Positions 35,764-44,045 of a stretch of DNA of 64,000 bases are shown piece by piece (the stretch's first letter is position 1; the number at the start of each line of letters is the position of its first letter). Both the position numbers and the translations under genes were made by a program. The notes below the pieces were generated by a model that was not told the origin of the DNA, searched no databases, and was given only the letters and a program-made list of their open reading frames with translations. The stretch lies in NCBI GenBank assembly GCA_024998595.1, contig JACOEK010000001.1, forward strand, positions 620,001 through 684,000, read 5' to 3'. Source of the DNA: Nitrospira sp. (GTDB lineage: Bacteria > Nitrospirota > Nitrospiria > Nitrospirales > Nitrospiraceae).

Positions 35764-37992
35764 ATGGAACCGTTTCGACTATCGATCCCGCCGTCTCTGT
35801 CTGATTCACGGCAACACGCTATGCGACTTCTCAAGAATCTGTTCAGTCGTCTGTCCGATAGTCTTCTGGTCTCGGTGCCGAGCCGTATCAGGGCGGCCCG
35901 CGATTTTGCGTCTGCTCCCGTGCTACGCCTCGTCTCCAGCAAACCTGACCCTACAGTCGGTGAGAATGCAAAGCGGGCTCCTTCGCATACCACCGGTCAA
36001 CTCGAGGCTCTTGAAGAGGCGATTCGGAAGAGTCAGGCTTGGTTTTTGGCCCGGCAGGATGCGGCGGAAGGCTTTTGGGTTGCAGAGCTGGAAGCTGATA
36101 CGACGCTGAGTTCGGAATACCTGATGTTGCGCCGGTTCATGAACTGCGTCGACCCCGAGCGCGACCGCAAAGTGATCCGCTATTTGAAGTCCGCGCAGCT
36201 TCCCTGCGGCGGCTGGCCTATTTATCACGGCGGACCGGCGGATATCAGCGCGTCTGTGAAGGCCTACTTTGCCTTGAAACTGTCCGGTGTCTCGGCCGAT
36301 GAACCCTTCATGGTCAACGCGAGAACCTGCATCCTCGACAAGGGCGGGGTGGTGGCGGCCAACGTCTTCACGAAAATCGCCCTGGCTCTGTTCGGGCAAT
36401 ACGACTGGCGTGGTGTCCCCAGCATGCCGCCAGAAATCATGCTGTTGCCGAAGCGGTTCTATTTCAGCATCTACGCCATATCCTACTGGTCGCGCGCGGT
36501 GCTGATTCCACTCTTGATCATTTTCGCAAAACGACCGCACTGTTACGTGCCGCCGGAGCAGGGCATTGACGAGCTGTACACGGAACCCCCGGCGCAGATT
36601 GACTATGGCACGGTGCCGCCCTTCAAGAAGGACCGGACGTGGTTTACCGCCAGAAACTTTTTCATCAATCTCGACGCGCTGCTCAAGATCTATGATCGCT
36701 CGCCTGTGGAGTGGGTCCGCCAGAAAGCGCTCAAGTGCGCCGAGAACTGGATGCTCGATCATATGAAGGGGAGCGGTGGACTCGGCGCAATTTATCCCGC
36801 CATGGCCAACTCGGTGATGGCGCTGAATTGCCTGGGGTATAAGAATGACGATCCTCTCGTCGTGAAAGCGATGCGGGAAATCGAAGAACTCGAAATTCAC
36901 GATACCGTGATGGAGAACGGACAATGTGTCGATGCGTTGCATCTGCAACCCTGCCATTCTCCGATCTGGGACACCGCGTTGCTCATTAATGCGCTGTCCG
37001 AGGCCGGGATGACGCATGACCATCCGGCATTGCAGAAGGCAGCCACCTGGTTGTTGTCCAAACAAACGAAGACCGTCGGCGACTGGATTATTTCCTCTCC
37101 TGGCGCGGAGCCGGGCGGCTGGTATTTTCAATTTGAGAACGAGCTGTTCCCTGACGTGGACGATTCAGCGGTGGTGCTGATGGCCCTGGCCAAAGTGCGT
37201 CTGCCCGATGAAGACCAGCAGCGGCTGGCCATTCGCCGAGGATGCCGGTGGGTGACGGCCATGCAGGGATCCGACGGCGGGTGGGGCGCGTACGATGTCG
37301 ACAACAATCGGATCGTGTTCAACTACATTCCCTTCGCCGACCATCGCGCGTTGTTGGATCCCAGTACGGCCGATCTGGCTGGCCGCTGTCTCGAAATGCT
37401 TGCCACCCTGGGGTATGACTGGACGCATCCGTCCGTGGCCTCGGCGCTGACCTTTATCAAAAACGATCAGGAGCAGGACGGCAGTTGGTATGGTCGTTGG
37501 GGAGTGAATTACATTTACGGGACCTGGTCGGTTCTCTCCGGCCTGCGCGCCATCGGCGAGGATCTCTCTTCTCCCTATATCCGCCGTGCGGTCAGTTGGG
37601 TCGAGTCGAAGCAAAATCCCGACGGCGGCTGGGGCGAGTCTTGCCTCTCCTATGCGGATGTTGCGGAGAGTGGCTGTGGCGAGAGTACCCCGTCGCAAAC
37701 CGCCTGGGCGCTGTTGGCTCTCATGGCAGGCGGCGTCACGGACTCATTCAGCCTGGCCAGAGGTATTCACTACCTCATTCGGAATCAGCGGAAGGACGGG
37801 TCATGGGAAGAGGTACGTCATACCGGAACCGGTTTCCCTCGCGTGTTCTACCTCCGTTATCATTGGTATTGCCAATATTTCCCCCTCTGGGCACTGGCCA
37901 TGTACCGCAATCTGAAGACTCGTGGAACGACGCGGGCAGATGAATTGCGACAGCTGGCCTATCAATCAGGACAGTTCCGGTCGCCTCGCTGA
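35764..37992 (+). CDS. shc: squalene-hopene cyclase
   Basis: ~742 aa; catalytic DVDD (LFPDVDDSAVVLMAL), QW-type repeats (GSDGGWGAYDVDNNR, QEQDGSWYGRWGVNYIYGTWSVLSGLRAIG, KQNPDGGWGESCLSY, QRKDGSWEEVRHTGTGFPRVFYLRYHWYCQYFPLWAL). Start could be the internal ATG at 35821. Confidence 0.96.
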   Translation: MEPFRLSIPPSLSDSRQHAMRLLKNLFSRLSDSLLVSVPSRIRAARDFASAPVLRLVSSKPDPTVGENAKRAPSHTTGQLEALEEAIRKSQAWFLARQDAAEGFWVAELEADTTLSSEYLMLRRFMNCVDPERDRKVIRYLKSAQLPCGGWPIYHGGPADISASVKAYFALKLSGVSADEPFMVNARTCILDKGGVVAANVFTKIALALFGQYDWRGVPSMPPEIMLLPKRFYFSIYAISYWSRAVLIPLLIIFAKRPHCYVPPEQGIDELYTEPPAQIDYGTVPPFKKDRTWFTARNFFINLDALLKIYDRSPVEWVRQKALKCAENWMLDHMKGSGGLGAIYPAMANSVMALNCLGYKNDDPLVVKAMREIEELEIHDTVMENGQCVDALHLQPCHSPIWDTALLINALSEAGMTHDHPALQKAATWLLSKQTKTVGDWIISSPGAEPGGWYFQFENELFPDVDDSAVVLMALAKVRLPDEDQQRLAIRRGCRWVTAMQGSDGGWGAYDVDNNRIVFNYIPFADHRALLDPSTADLAGRCLEMLATLGYDWTHPSVASALTFIKNDQEQDGSWYGRWGVNYIYGTWSVLSGLRAIGEDLSSPYIRRAVSWVESKQNPDGGWGESCLSYADVAESGCGESTPSQTAWALLALMAGGVTDSFSLARGIHYLIRNQRKDGSWEEVRHTGTGFPRVFYLRYHWYCQYFPLWALAMYRNLKTRGTTRADELRQLAYQSGQFRSPR

Positions 37993-37998
37993 CCGTGG

Positions 37999-38802
37999 AT
38001 GTTCATCGAGTCCATTTCTCCTTGTCATCAGTCATCGGGAGTCGCTGTGACCACGATTGGTGTCTTCGTCGCGACTCGATGGGAGCTCGACGCGGTGCGT
38101 CGTGCATTCGGGACAACCGAGGCACGGGTCGTCGACGGAATTCGCTGTCTGGTCGCGTGCCAGGCGTTGGTCGAGTGGTGGATCATTCCTATGGGAGTGG
38201 GGCCCGAGCGGGCTACGGCCACCGCCAAGCGCGTGCTCGCGGCGCAACGTTTGACGGCAGTCTGGTCCACAGGATTTGCCTGCGCCCTGGGGCCGTCTGG
38301 CATCGGGGATGTGTTGATCGGTACTCAGGTAATCATGGAAAACGGTGCGCGAGCGGGATCTCTGGTTTCATGCGCCCCGGGCATGATCGATTGGATCAAT
38401 GCGGCGGTGCACGCGCAAGGCCTGCCGATGCGACACGGGGGGTTTGTGACGGTTCCTCGAGTGGTCTGTCTGGCGGAGGAAAAGCGAGAGATTGCCGGAC
38501 GAGCCGGAGGCATCGGCCTCGACATGGAAAGCGCAGCCTTGGGAGTGGTGGCCTCGGAGCATCGGATTCCGTTTGCGATCGTGCGCACGGTCTCGGATCT
38601 GGTCAATGAGAGTCTGCCGCTTGACTTCAACCTGTTTCTCAGGCCATCTGGATGGGCAAAGGGTGTGTTTGCGTGCTTGGCGCATCCAACGGCTCTGATC
38701 GGGCTCAATCGTCTGCGTGTGCAAAGTCAGGTCGCCGGGGCGCAATTAACGGCCTTGTATCGAGCCTGTGCTGAGCGGGCCCTGCGTGAAGAGATCGGTT
38801 GA
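37999..38802 (+). CDS. nucleoside phosphorylase-like protein, candidate hopanoid nucleosidase HpnG
   Basis: 267 aa; MTP/AdoHcy nucleosidase-type motif GIGLDMESAALGVVASEHRIPFAIVRTVSD; directly downstream of shc. Confidence 0.8.
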   Translation: MFIESISPCHQSSGVAVTTIGVFVATRWELDAVRRAFGTTEARVVDGIRCLVACQALVEWWIIPMGVGPERATATAKRVLAAQRLTAVWSTGFACALGPSGIGDVLIGTQVIMENGARAGSLVSCAPGMIDWINAAVHAQGLPMRHGGFVTVPRVVCLAEEKREIAGRAGGIGLDMESAALGVVASEHRIPFAIVRTVSDLVNESLPLDFNLFLRPSGWAKGVFACLAHPTALIGLNRLRVQSQVAGAQLTALYRACAERALREEIG

Positions 38803-38855
38803 CCGGAGCGACGCGAGGTCGGCGGCCGGTTCGTGAGACAAGAGGAGGGCGAGGC

Positions 38856-39623
38856 GTGGAAGGTATTGCTCGCATCGGACGGTATACCATCGATCTGACG
38901 GAGCAGATGGGGCGGATGATGCTGTTCGTCCTCTCGTCCTTTGCCTGGCTGACCCGTCCGCCGTTCAGGTTCTATCAAATCGTCAAACAGCTGAACTTTA
39001 TCGGCTACAAATCCACCTTCGTGGTCGTCCTCACCGCCGTCTTTACGGGCATGGTTCTGGCGCTTCAAGGCTACTACACACTGCGGAAGTTCGGATCCGA
39101 GGCGGTGCTGGGTTCGGCCGTGGCGTTGAGCATCATTCGTGAGTTAGGGCCTGTGCTTGCCGCGTTGATGGTGACGGCCCGCGCCGGATCTGCCATGACG
39201 GCCGAAATCGGCATCATGCGGATTACCGAGCAGATCGATGCCCTGGACACGATGGCCATTAATCCGCTGCAATATCTGATCGGCCCCAAGCTCGTCGCCA
39301 GTTTGATCGCCGTGCCGCTGCTGGTGGCCTTATTCGACGTGGTCGGCATTTACGGTGGCTACGTAGTCGGCGTACAGTTGCTGAACGGGAATGAAGGCGC
39401 CTACTGGAGCTCCATCGAGTCGGCAGTGGAGTGGAAGGATGTCTATGGCGGCATGCTCAAATCCATCAGCTTCGGGCTATTGATCAGTTGGGTCTGCTGT
39501 TATAAGGGGTTTCATACCAAACACAGTGCCGAAGGTCTCGGAACGGCGACCACCGAAGCGGTGGTGCTGTCCGCAGTCTTGATCCTGGTGTGGGATTATT
39601 TTCTGACGTCGGTCCTGCTGTAA
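38856..39623 (+). CDS. mlaE: MlaE-family ABC transporter permease
   Basis: Likely GTG at 38856 preceded by gaggagggc; FTGMVLALQGYYTLRKFGSEAVLGSAVALSIIRELGPVLAALMVTARAGSAMTAEIGIMRITEQIDALDTMAINP. Confidence 0.94.
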   Translation: MEGIARIGRYTIDLTEQMGRMMLFVLSSFAWLTRPPFRFYQIVKQLNFIGYKSTFVVVLTAVFTGMVLALQGYYTLRKFGSEAVLGSAVALSIIRELGPVLAALMVTARAGSAMTAEIGIMRITEQIDALDTMAINPLQYLIGPKLVASLIAVPLLVALFDVVGIYGGYVVGVQLLNGNEGAYWSSIESAVEWKDVYGGMLKSISFGLLISWVCCYKGFHTKHSAEGLGTATTEAVVLSAVLILVWDYFLTSVLL

Positions 39624-39677
39624 GCCAATCATCCGATAGCTTCGGGAAAACTGCTGGAACAGGTTCGGAACGATTCG

Positions 39678-40439
39678 ATGATTAAACTGGTCGGTGTCGA
39701 AAAAACGTTGGGGAAGCAGGCCGTGCTGCGCGGTGTGGACCTGACCATTCCCACGGGAAAACTGACGACCATCATCGGGCGCAGCGGCGAAGGCAAGAGT
39801 GTGTTGCTGAAGCACATCATCGGCCTGATGCAGCCGGACCGCGGTGAAGTCTGGATCGACGGAACGAACATTGCGCGCCTTAAGGGGCAGGCGCTCAACG
39901 AAGTGCGGAAGAAATTCGCGATGCTGTTCCAGGGGGCGGCCCTGTTCGATTCCATGACGGTGTTTGAGAATGTGGCTTTTCCCCTGCGGGAAAAGCTCCG
40001 CCTGAAGGGCGACGTGGTCACCAGGCGGGTCGAGGAGAAGCTGGATCAGGTGGGGCTGAAGGGCATGGGGCATAAGTTTCCCGCGGAGCTGAGCGGCGGC
40101 ATGCGCAAACGCGCGGGGCTGGCCCGCGCACTGGTGATGGAGCCGGAGATCATTCTGTTCGATGAGCCGACGACGGGCCTTGATCCATTGATGGCGAAAG
40201 CCATTCACGACCTCATCGTAACGATGCAGCAGCAATTCCGCTTCACCGCCGTGATGGTCAGTCATGAGATCCCGGAAATTTTCGGGATTTCCGATTACGT
40301 GGCGATGCTGAAGAACGGCCGGATTGCCGAAATGGCCCCGTCGAGCGAGTTTGTGAAAACGACCGATGAAGAGATCCGCGAGTTTATTTTCGTCGGAGGC
40401 ACGGTCGCGCCGAAAATGCTGTCGACTGAGAGCCGCTGA
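39678..40439 (+). CDS. mlaF: MlaF-family ABC transporter ATP-binding protein
   Basis: 253 aa; Walker A GRSGEGKSVLLKHIIGLM, signature ELSGGMRKRAGLARAL, Walker B EIILFDEPTTGLDPL. Confidence 0.94.
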   Translation: MIKLVGVEKTLGKQAVLRGVDLTIPTGKLTTIIGRSGEGKSVLLKHIIGLMQPDRGEVWIDGTNIARLKGQALNEVRKKFAMLFQGAALFDSMTVFENVAFPLREKLRLKGDVVTRRVEEKLDQVGLKGMGHKFPAELSGGMRKRAGLARALVMEPEIILFDEPTTGLDPLMAKAIHDLIVTMQQQFRFTAVMVSHEIPEIFGISDYVAMLKNGRIAEMAPSSEFVKTTDEEIREFIFVGGTVAPKMLSTESR

Positions 40440-40450
40440 TAGGAGACGTT

Positions 40451-40894
40451 ATGGAACGCGCAAAACTGGAATTGATGGTCGGAATCTTCGTGCTCGTCGG
40501 GCTTGCCTGCCTGGGCTATCTCTCCATCAAGCTGGGCAAGCTGGAGGTCATCGGCGGACACAATTATCCGGTCGAGGCGGAGTTTACATCGGCCTCTGGA
40601 CTCAAACCGGGGGCATCGGTCGAAATTGCCGGCGTCGAGGTCGGCCGGGTCCGCACCATCGGCCTCAGCAGTGACCGTGCCTTGGTGGCGTTGGCGATTC
40701 AGGACGGTGTGAAGTTGTATTCGGACACGATTGCTTCCATCAAAACCCGCGGGATCATCGGCGATAAGTACCTCGCGCTGTCCGTAGGCGGGGGCGGTGA
40801 TCCCTTGAAGCCCGGTGACAAAATCCGTGACACCGAATCAGGACTTGATCTGGAAGAATTGGTTAGCCAGTATGTACATGGCAAGGTCAACTAA
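40451..40894 (+). CDS. mlaD: MlaD/MCE-domain substrate-binding protein
   Basis: 147 aa; KLELMVGIFVLVGLACLGYLSIKLG TM followed by the MCE domain YPVEAEFTSASGLKPGASVEIAGVEVGRVRTIGL. Confidence 0.94.
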   Translation: MERAKLELMVGIFVLVGLACLGYLSIKLGKLEVIGGHNYPVEAEFTSASGLKPGASVEIAGVEVGRVRTIGLSSDRALVALAIQDGVKLYSDTIASIKTRGIIGDKYLALSVGGGGDPLKPGDKIRDTESGLDLEELVSQYVHGKVN

Positions 40895-40906
40895 TCTCAT
40901 CGGCTC

Positions 40907-41596
40907 ATGCATCAGAGGACGAAAATGCTCAAACCGGGCCGGTGGGGCGAGGAGATCACCACTCACAGGAGAGGTGTTGGTATGAATGTAAGGCGATGGA
41001 TGGTCGTGGGTGTCGTCCTGGCGCTGCACCTGTTCATGGGCGGGCTGTCGTCCGCCATGGCCGGTCCGGCGACCGAATCGATCAGGGGGACGGTCGATGA
41101 GGTACTGAAAATTTTAGGCGATAAAGAGTTAAAAGCCCCTGCCCGGCATGAGGATCGACGACAGCGTTTAGAGAAGGCGGTGGCGGCACGGTTCGACTAT
41201 TCCGAAATGTCCCGGCGGTCGCTGGGCGCGCAGTGGAATCAATTGTCGGACAAGGAGAAGCAGGAGTTCGTCGATTTGTTCCGTACCCTGCTGACCAATA
41301 CCTACGCCGACAGGGTAGAGACCTATTCCGGCGAAGGCGTGCAGTATCTCAACGAACGCACGGAAAAAGAATATGCAGAGGTGCGTACGAAGGTGCTCTC
41401 CGGCAAAACCGAAATTCCCATGGACTACCGGCTGCTGAACAAAAGTAACGATTGGCATGTGTACGACGTCGTGGTCGATGGTGTCAGTCTGGTGAACAAT
41501 TACCGCGGGCAATTTACGAAGATCCTTCACACCTCCTCGTATTCCGACCTCGTTGACCAGCTTCGCAAAAAATCCGACAAGATCAAAGCTCCGTAG
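40907..41596 (+). CDS. mlaC: MlaC/Ttg2D (HpnM-like) periplasmic lipid-binding protein
   Basis: Likely start at 40982 (MNVRRWMVVGVVLALHLFMGG signal peptide); FDYSEMSRRSLGAQWNQLSDKEKQEFVDLFRTLLTNTYADRVE. Confidence 0.9.
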   Translation: MHQRTKMLKPGRWGEEITTHRRGVGMNVRRWMVVGVVLALHLFMGGLSSAMAGPATESIRGTVDEVLKILGDKELKAPARHEDRRQRLEKAVAARFDYSEMSRRSLGAQWNQLSDKEKQEFVDLFRTLLTNTYADRVETYSGEGVQYLNERTEKEYAEVRTKVLSGKTEIPMDYRLLNKSNDWHVYDVVVDGVSLVNNYRGQFTKILHTSSYSDLVDQLRKKSDKIKAP

Positions 41597-41629
41597 TTTT
41601 AAGAGAGAGCGACCGTTCCGGCGAGCGCC

Positions 41630-42835
41630 ATGCAGCGACTTTATTTTTCGTCGATCCGTATTCTCCTGGCGCTGGCCGGACTCCTGGTGCCGAGCTTTTC
41701 GGATCCGGCAGGGGCCGACACGCAAATTTTCCCCGTGCCGTCGGTCTCCACCAGCAAGAACGACGGAAACGACGCCGGCTTGATTGCGCCGATTCTGATC
41801 TCCGATCCGGACGGCGAATTGAAGTACCTCATGGCGCCGATGTTGATTCAGAATTCGATTGTCGGTAGCCGCGCGGTCTTCAATCTCTTTAAATACGACC
41901 CGGGCGGGCGGCAAATGAAGCTGATTGCTTCGTTGACCGAGAGAATCGAACGCAAGGTGCTGTTTGACTATGTCGACCCCGCGTTCGGTAACGGACAGTA
42001 CTTTCTGAACTTCGGCGGGACCTTCTTCAAAAATGCCACCTCGCGGTTCTTCGGGCTGGGCCAATCGACGGTACAGGCGGATGAATCGAACTACACGGCC
42101 AGAGAAGCGCGTGCCTACTGGCGGCTCGGCCTCTACGCGAACGAAGTGACGCAGGTCTCAGTCGGGCAGCGGGTCCGGCAGGTCCAACTCCAGCGGGGTG
42201 CCACGGACCTTCCTTTTTCGGTCGAGCAATTCCCGACCGTCGACGGCATTCAAGGCGAGTCGATCATCGTCGGGCATCGCGCCTCATTTTATTACGACAC
42301 CCGCGACAGCCTGGTCACGCCTACCGACGGCATGTCTGTCATGGCCTACGCCGAGCTGAATCAAAACGTCAAAAATGGCGACCATCCCGTCTATTCACGG
42401 TACGAAATCGAAGTGAAGAAGTTGTTTCCCAGCGAATCCAAGCGGGCCATCCTGGTCGTCCGGGCCGATCTGCAGGCCACGATTGGCTCTCAAGTGCCGT
42501 TCTTCGAGCAATCGTCGTTGGGCGGACAGAACAATCTGCGTGGATTCGGTATGGATCGCTATATCGACAAACATCTGATCGCCTTCAGTATCGAAGAGCG
42601 GATTCATATCCTGCGCACGAAGCTGGCGGGAGTAACCGCGGATTTTGAGCTGGCTCCGTTTTTGGACACGGGCCAGGTGTTTAACTCATTTAAGGATGTG
42701 AGCTTTCAAGATTACCGGATGACGCCGGGCGTCGGCTTTCGAGCTATTGTGCGCCCGAACGTTGTCGGTCGTCTGGATTATGGATACAGCCGCGAAGGCG
42801 GAGCAATTTTCGCCGGGCTGGATTTCCCCTATTGA
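41630..42835 (+). CDS. short Omp85/surface-antigen-D15-like outer membrane barrel protein
   Basis: 401 aa; signal peptide; Omp85 loop-6-like motif LGGQNNLRGFGMDRYIDKHLIAFSIEERIHI; C-terminal GAIFAGLDFPY; no POTRA region evident. Confidence 0.78.
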   Translation: MQRLYFSSIRILLALAGLLVPSFSDPAGADTQIFPVPSVSTSKNDGNDAGLIAPILISDPDGELKYLMAPMLIQNSIVGSRAVFNLFKYDPGGRQMKLIASLTERIERKVLFDYVDPAFGNGQYFLNFGGTFFKNATSRFFGLGQSTVQADESNYTAREARAYWRLGLYANEVTQVSVGQRVRQVQLQRGATDLPFSVEQFPTVDGIQGESIIVGHRASFYYDTRDSLVTPTDGMSVMAYAELNQNVKNGDHPVYSRYEIEVKKLFPSESKRAILVVRADLQATIGSQVPFFEQSSLGGQNNLRGFGMDRYIDKHLIAFSIEERIHILRTKLAGVTADFELAPFLDTGQVFNSFKDVSFQDYRMTPGVGFRAIVRPNVVGRLDYGYSREGGAIFAGLDFPY

Positions 42836-43863
42836 ACGCCTGGGTGAACGGCCGGGTATTACTCATGCGGCAGATCGTCTATTTTCTTTGCGTTATCGGT
42901 ATTCCGTGTGCCTTGCCGCTTCTGGTCAACGCCGAAGGGTTTGGGCCCTTTCCCGTCAGAAACTTCCAAGCCCTGGACCAGCTGGTCCTGGCGATGCCTG
43001 GCGAGCGGGCGGCTGTGCTGCGTAAGGGCGATTTCGATATTCGTCTCGAAGCAGCCAATACCGCCTCGATCGCCCGAGACCAGGAAGAGCAGGCCGATGT
43101 GACCATGAAGTTTGAGACGGTTCGTGCCGCGTTATTCCTGCGGTATGGCCTGACCGATCGGCTGGAAATCGGGGTGGAAGTACCGGGGTATCACCGATAT
43201 CGCGGATTCATGGAGGAGCCAATCCTCGGGGTGGAGCGGGGGACGACCGGGATTTCTCCGGCTCGTAAAGCGCTGCGGGAAACGGCCTACGCCTTTAATG
43301 TTACCAACGGTGGTCGCACCCTGTTTCAGGGTACCAAGGGCGCGACCGGGCTGGGCGATATTTCGTTCTATGGGAAATATCAACTGCTGAAAGAAACCTC
43401 GACGCTTCCGGCCCTGTCGTTTCGCGTGGGGGTCAAAGCTCCGACCGGAGATACGGACCAGGTCTTCGGCAGCGGGCATCCGGATGCGGGCATCGGTCTC
43501 GCGCTGGATAAGACCTTCGCGACCGGGTGGATTGTCTATGCCAACTTAAACGGGGTGTTTCCGACAGGGCAGATCGCCGGGCTCGACCTCCAGCCGGTCA
43601 TAAGCGGGTTGGTGGCTGTGGAATATCTCTGGACGGAGAATTTTTCCATCACGGCGCAGTTCGATTACTACTCGCCGCCGTTTCACGGCACCGGAACGAG
43701 GGTGCTGGACAAGGGTGTGACAGAATCCGTCATCGGCGTCAGTTATCGGATTCTGCCCGGTCTGCTCTGGCAGGTGTACGGGATCGAAAATTTGGATTTC
43801 ATTACCGGGAGTGCGGCCGATTTTACTCTTTCAACGGTCTTCACCTACCGGTTCCGCTCGTAA
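42832..43863 (+). CDS. DUF3187 family predicted outer membrane protein
   Basis: 343 aa; signal peptide; EGFGPFPVRNFQALDQLVLAMPGERAAVLRKGDFDIRLE, C-terminal VFTYRFRS; TTG start overlapping the preceding gene by 4 bp. Confidence 0.75.
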   Translation: MNAWVNGRVLLMRQIVYFLCVIGIPCALPLLVNAEGFGPFPVRNFQALDQLVLAMPGERAAVLRKGDFDIRLEAANTASIARDQEEQADVTMKFETVRAALFLRYGLTDRLEIGVEVPGYHRYRGFMEEPILGVERGTTGISPARKALRETAYAFNVTNGGRTLFQGTKGATGLGDISFYGKYQLLKETSTLPALSFRVGVKAPTGDTDQVFGSGHPDAGIGLALDKTFATGWIVYANLNGVFPTGQIAGLDLQPVISGLVAVEYLWTENFSITAQFDYYSPPFHGTGTRVLDKGVTESVIGVSYRILPGLLWQVYGIENLDFITGSAADFTLSTVFTYRFRS

Positions 43864-44045
43864 AGTCGTGACCCGACGGCGGCGGAGGGAAAGCAGAATC
43901 TTGACACAGGCGTTTCCATATGTGAGGATGAGGCGATTTGTACGAACTTCTTTCGCTGCTTCGCCACGACCTTCTCAATACGATTGTTTTCCACGGATAT
44001 GAATATCTGCGTCCAATTGTCATCCTTTGACAAGGAGATTGTGCA

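Noticed and set aside
35923-37131. 402-aa ORF on - strand
   Set aside because: Shadow ORF antisense to squalene-hopene cyclase; no family signature.
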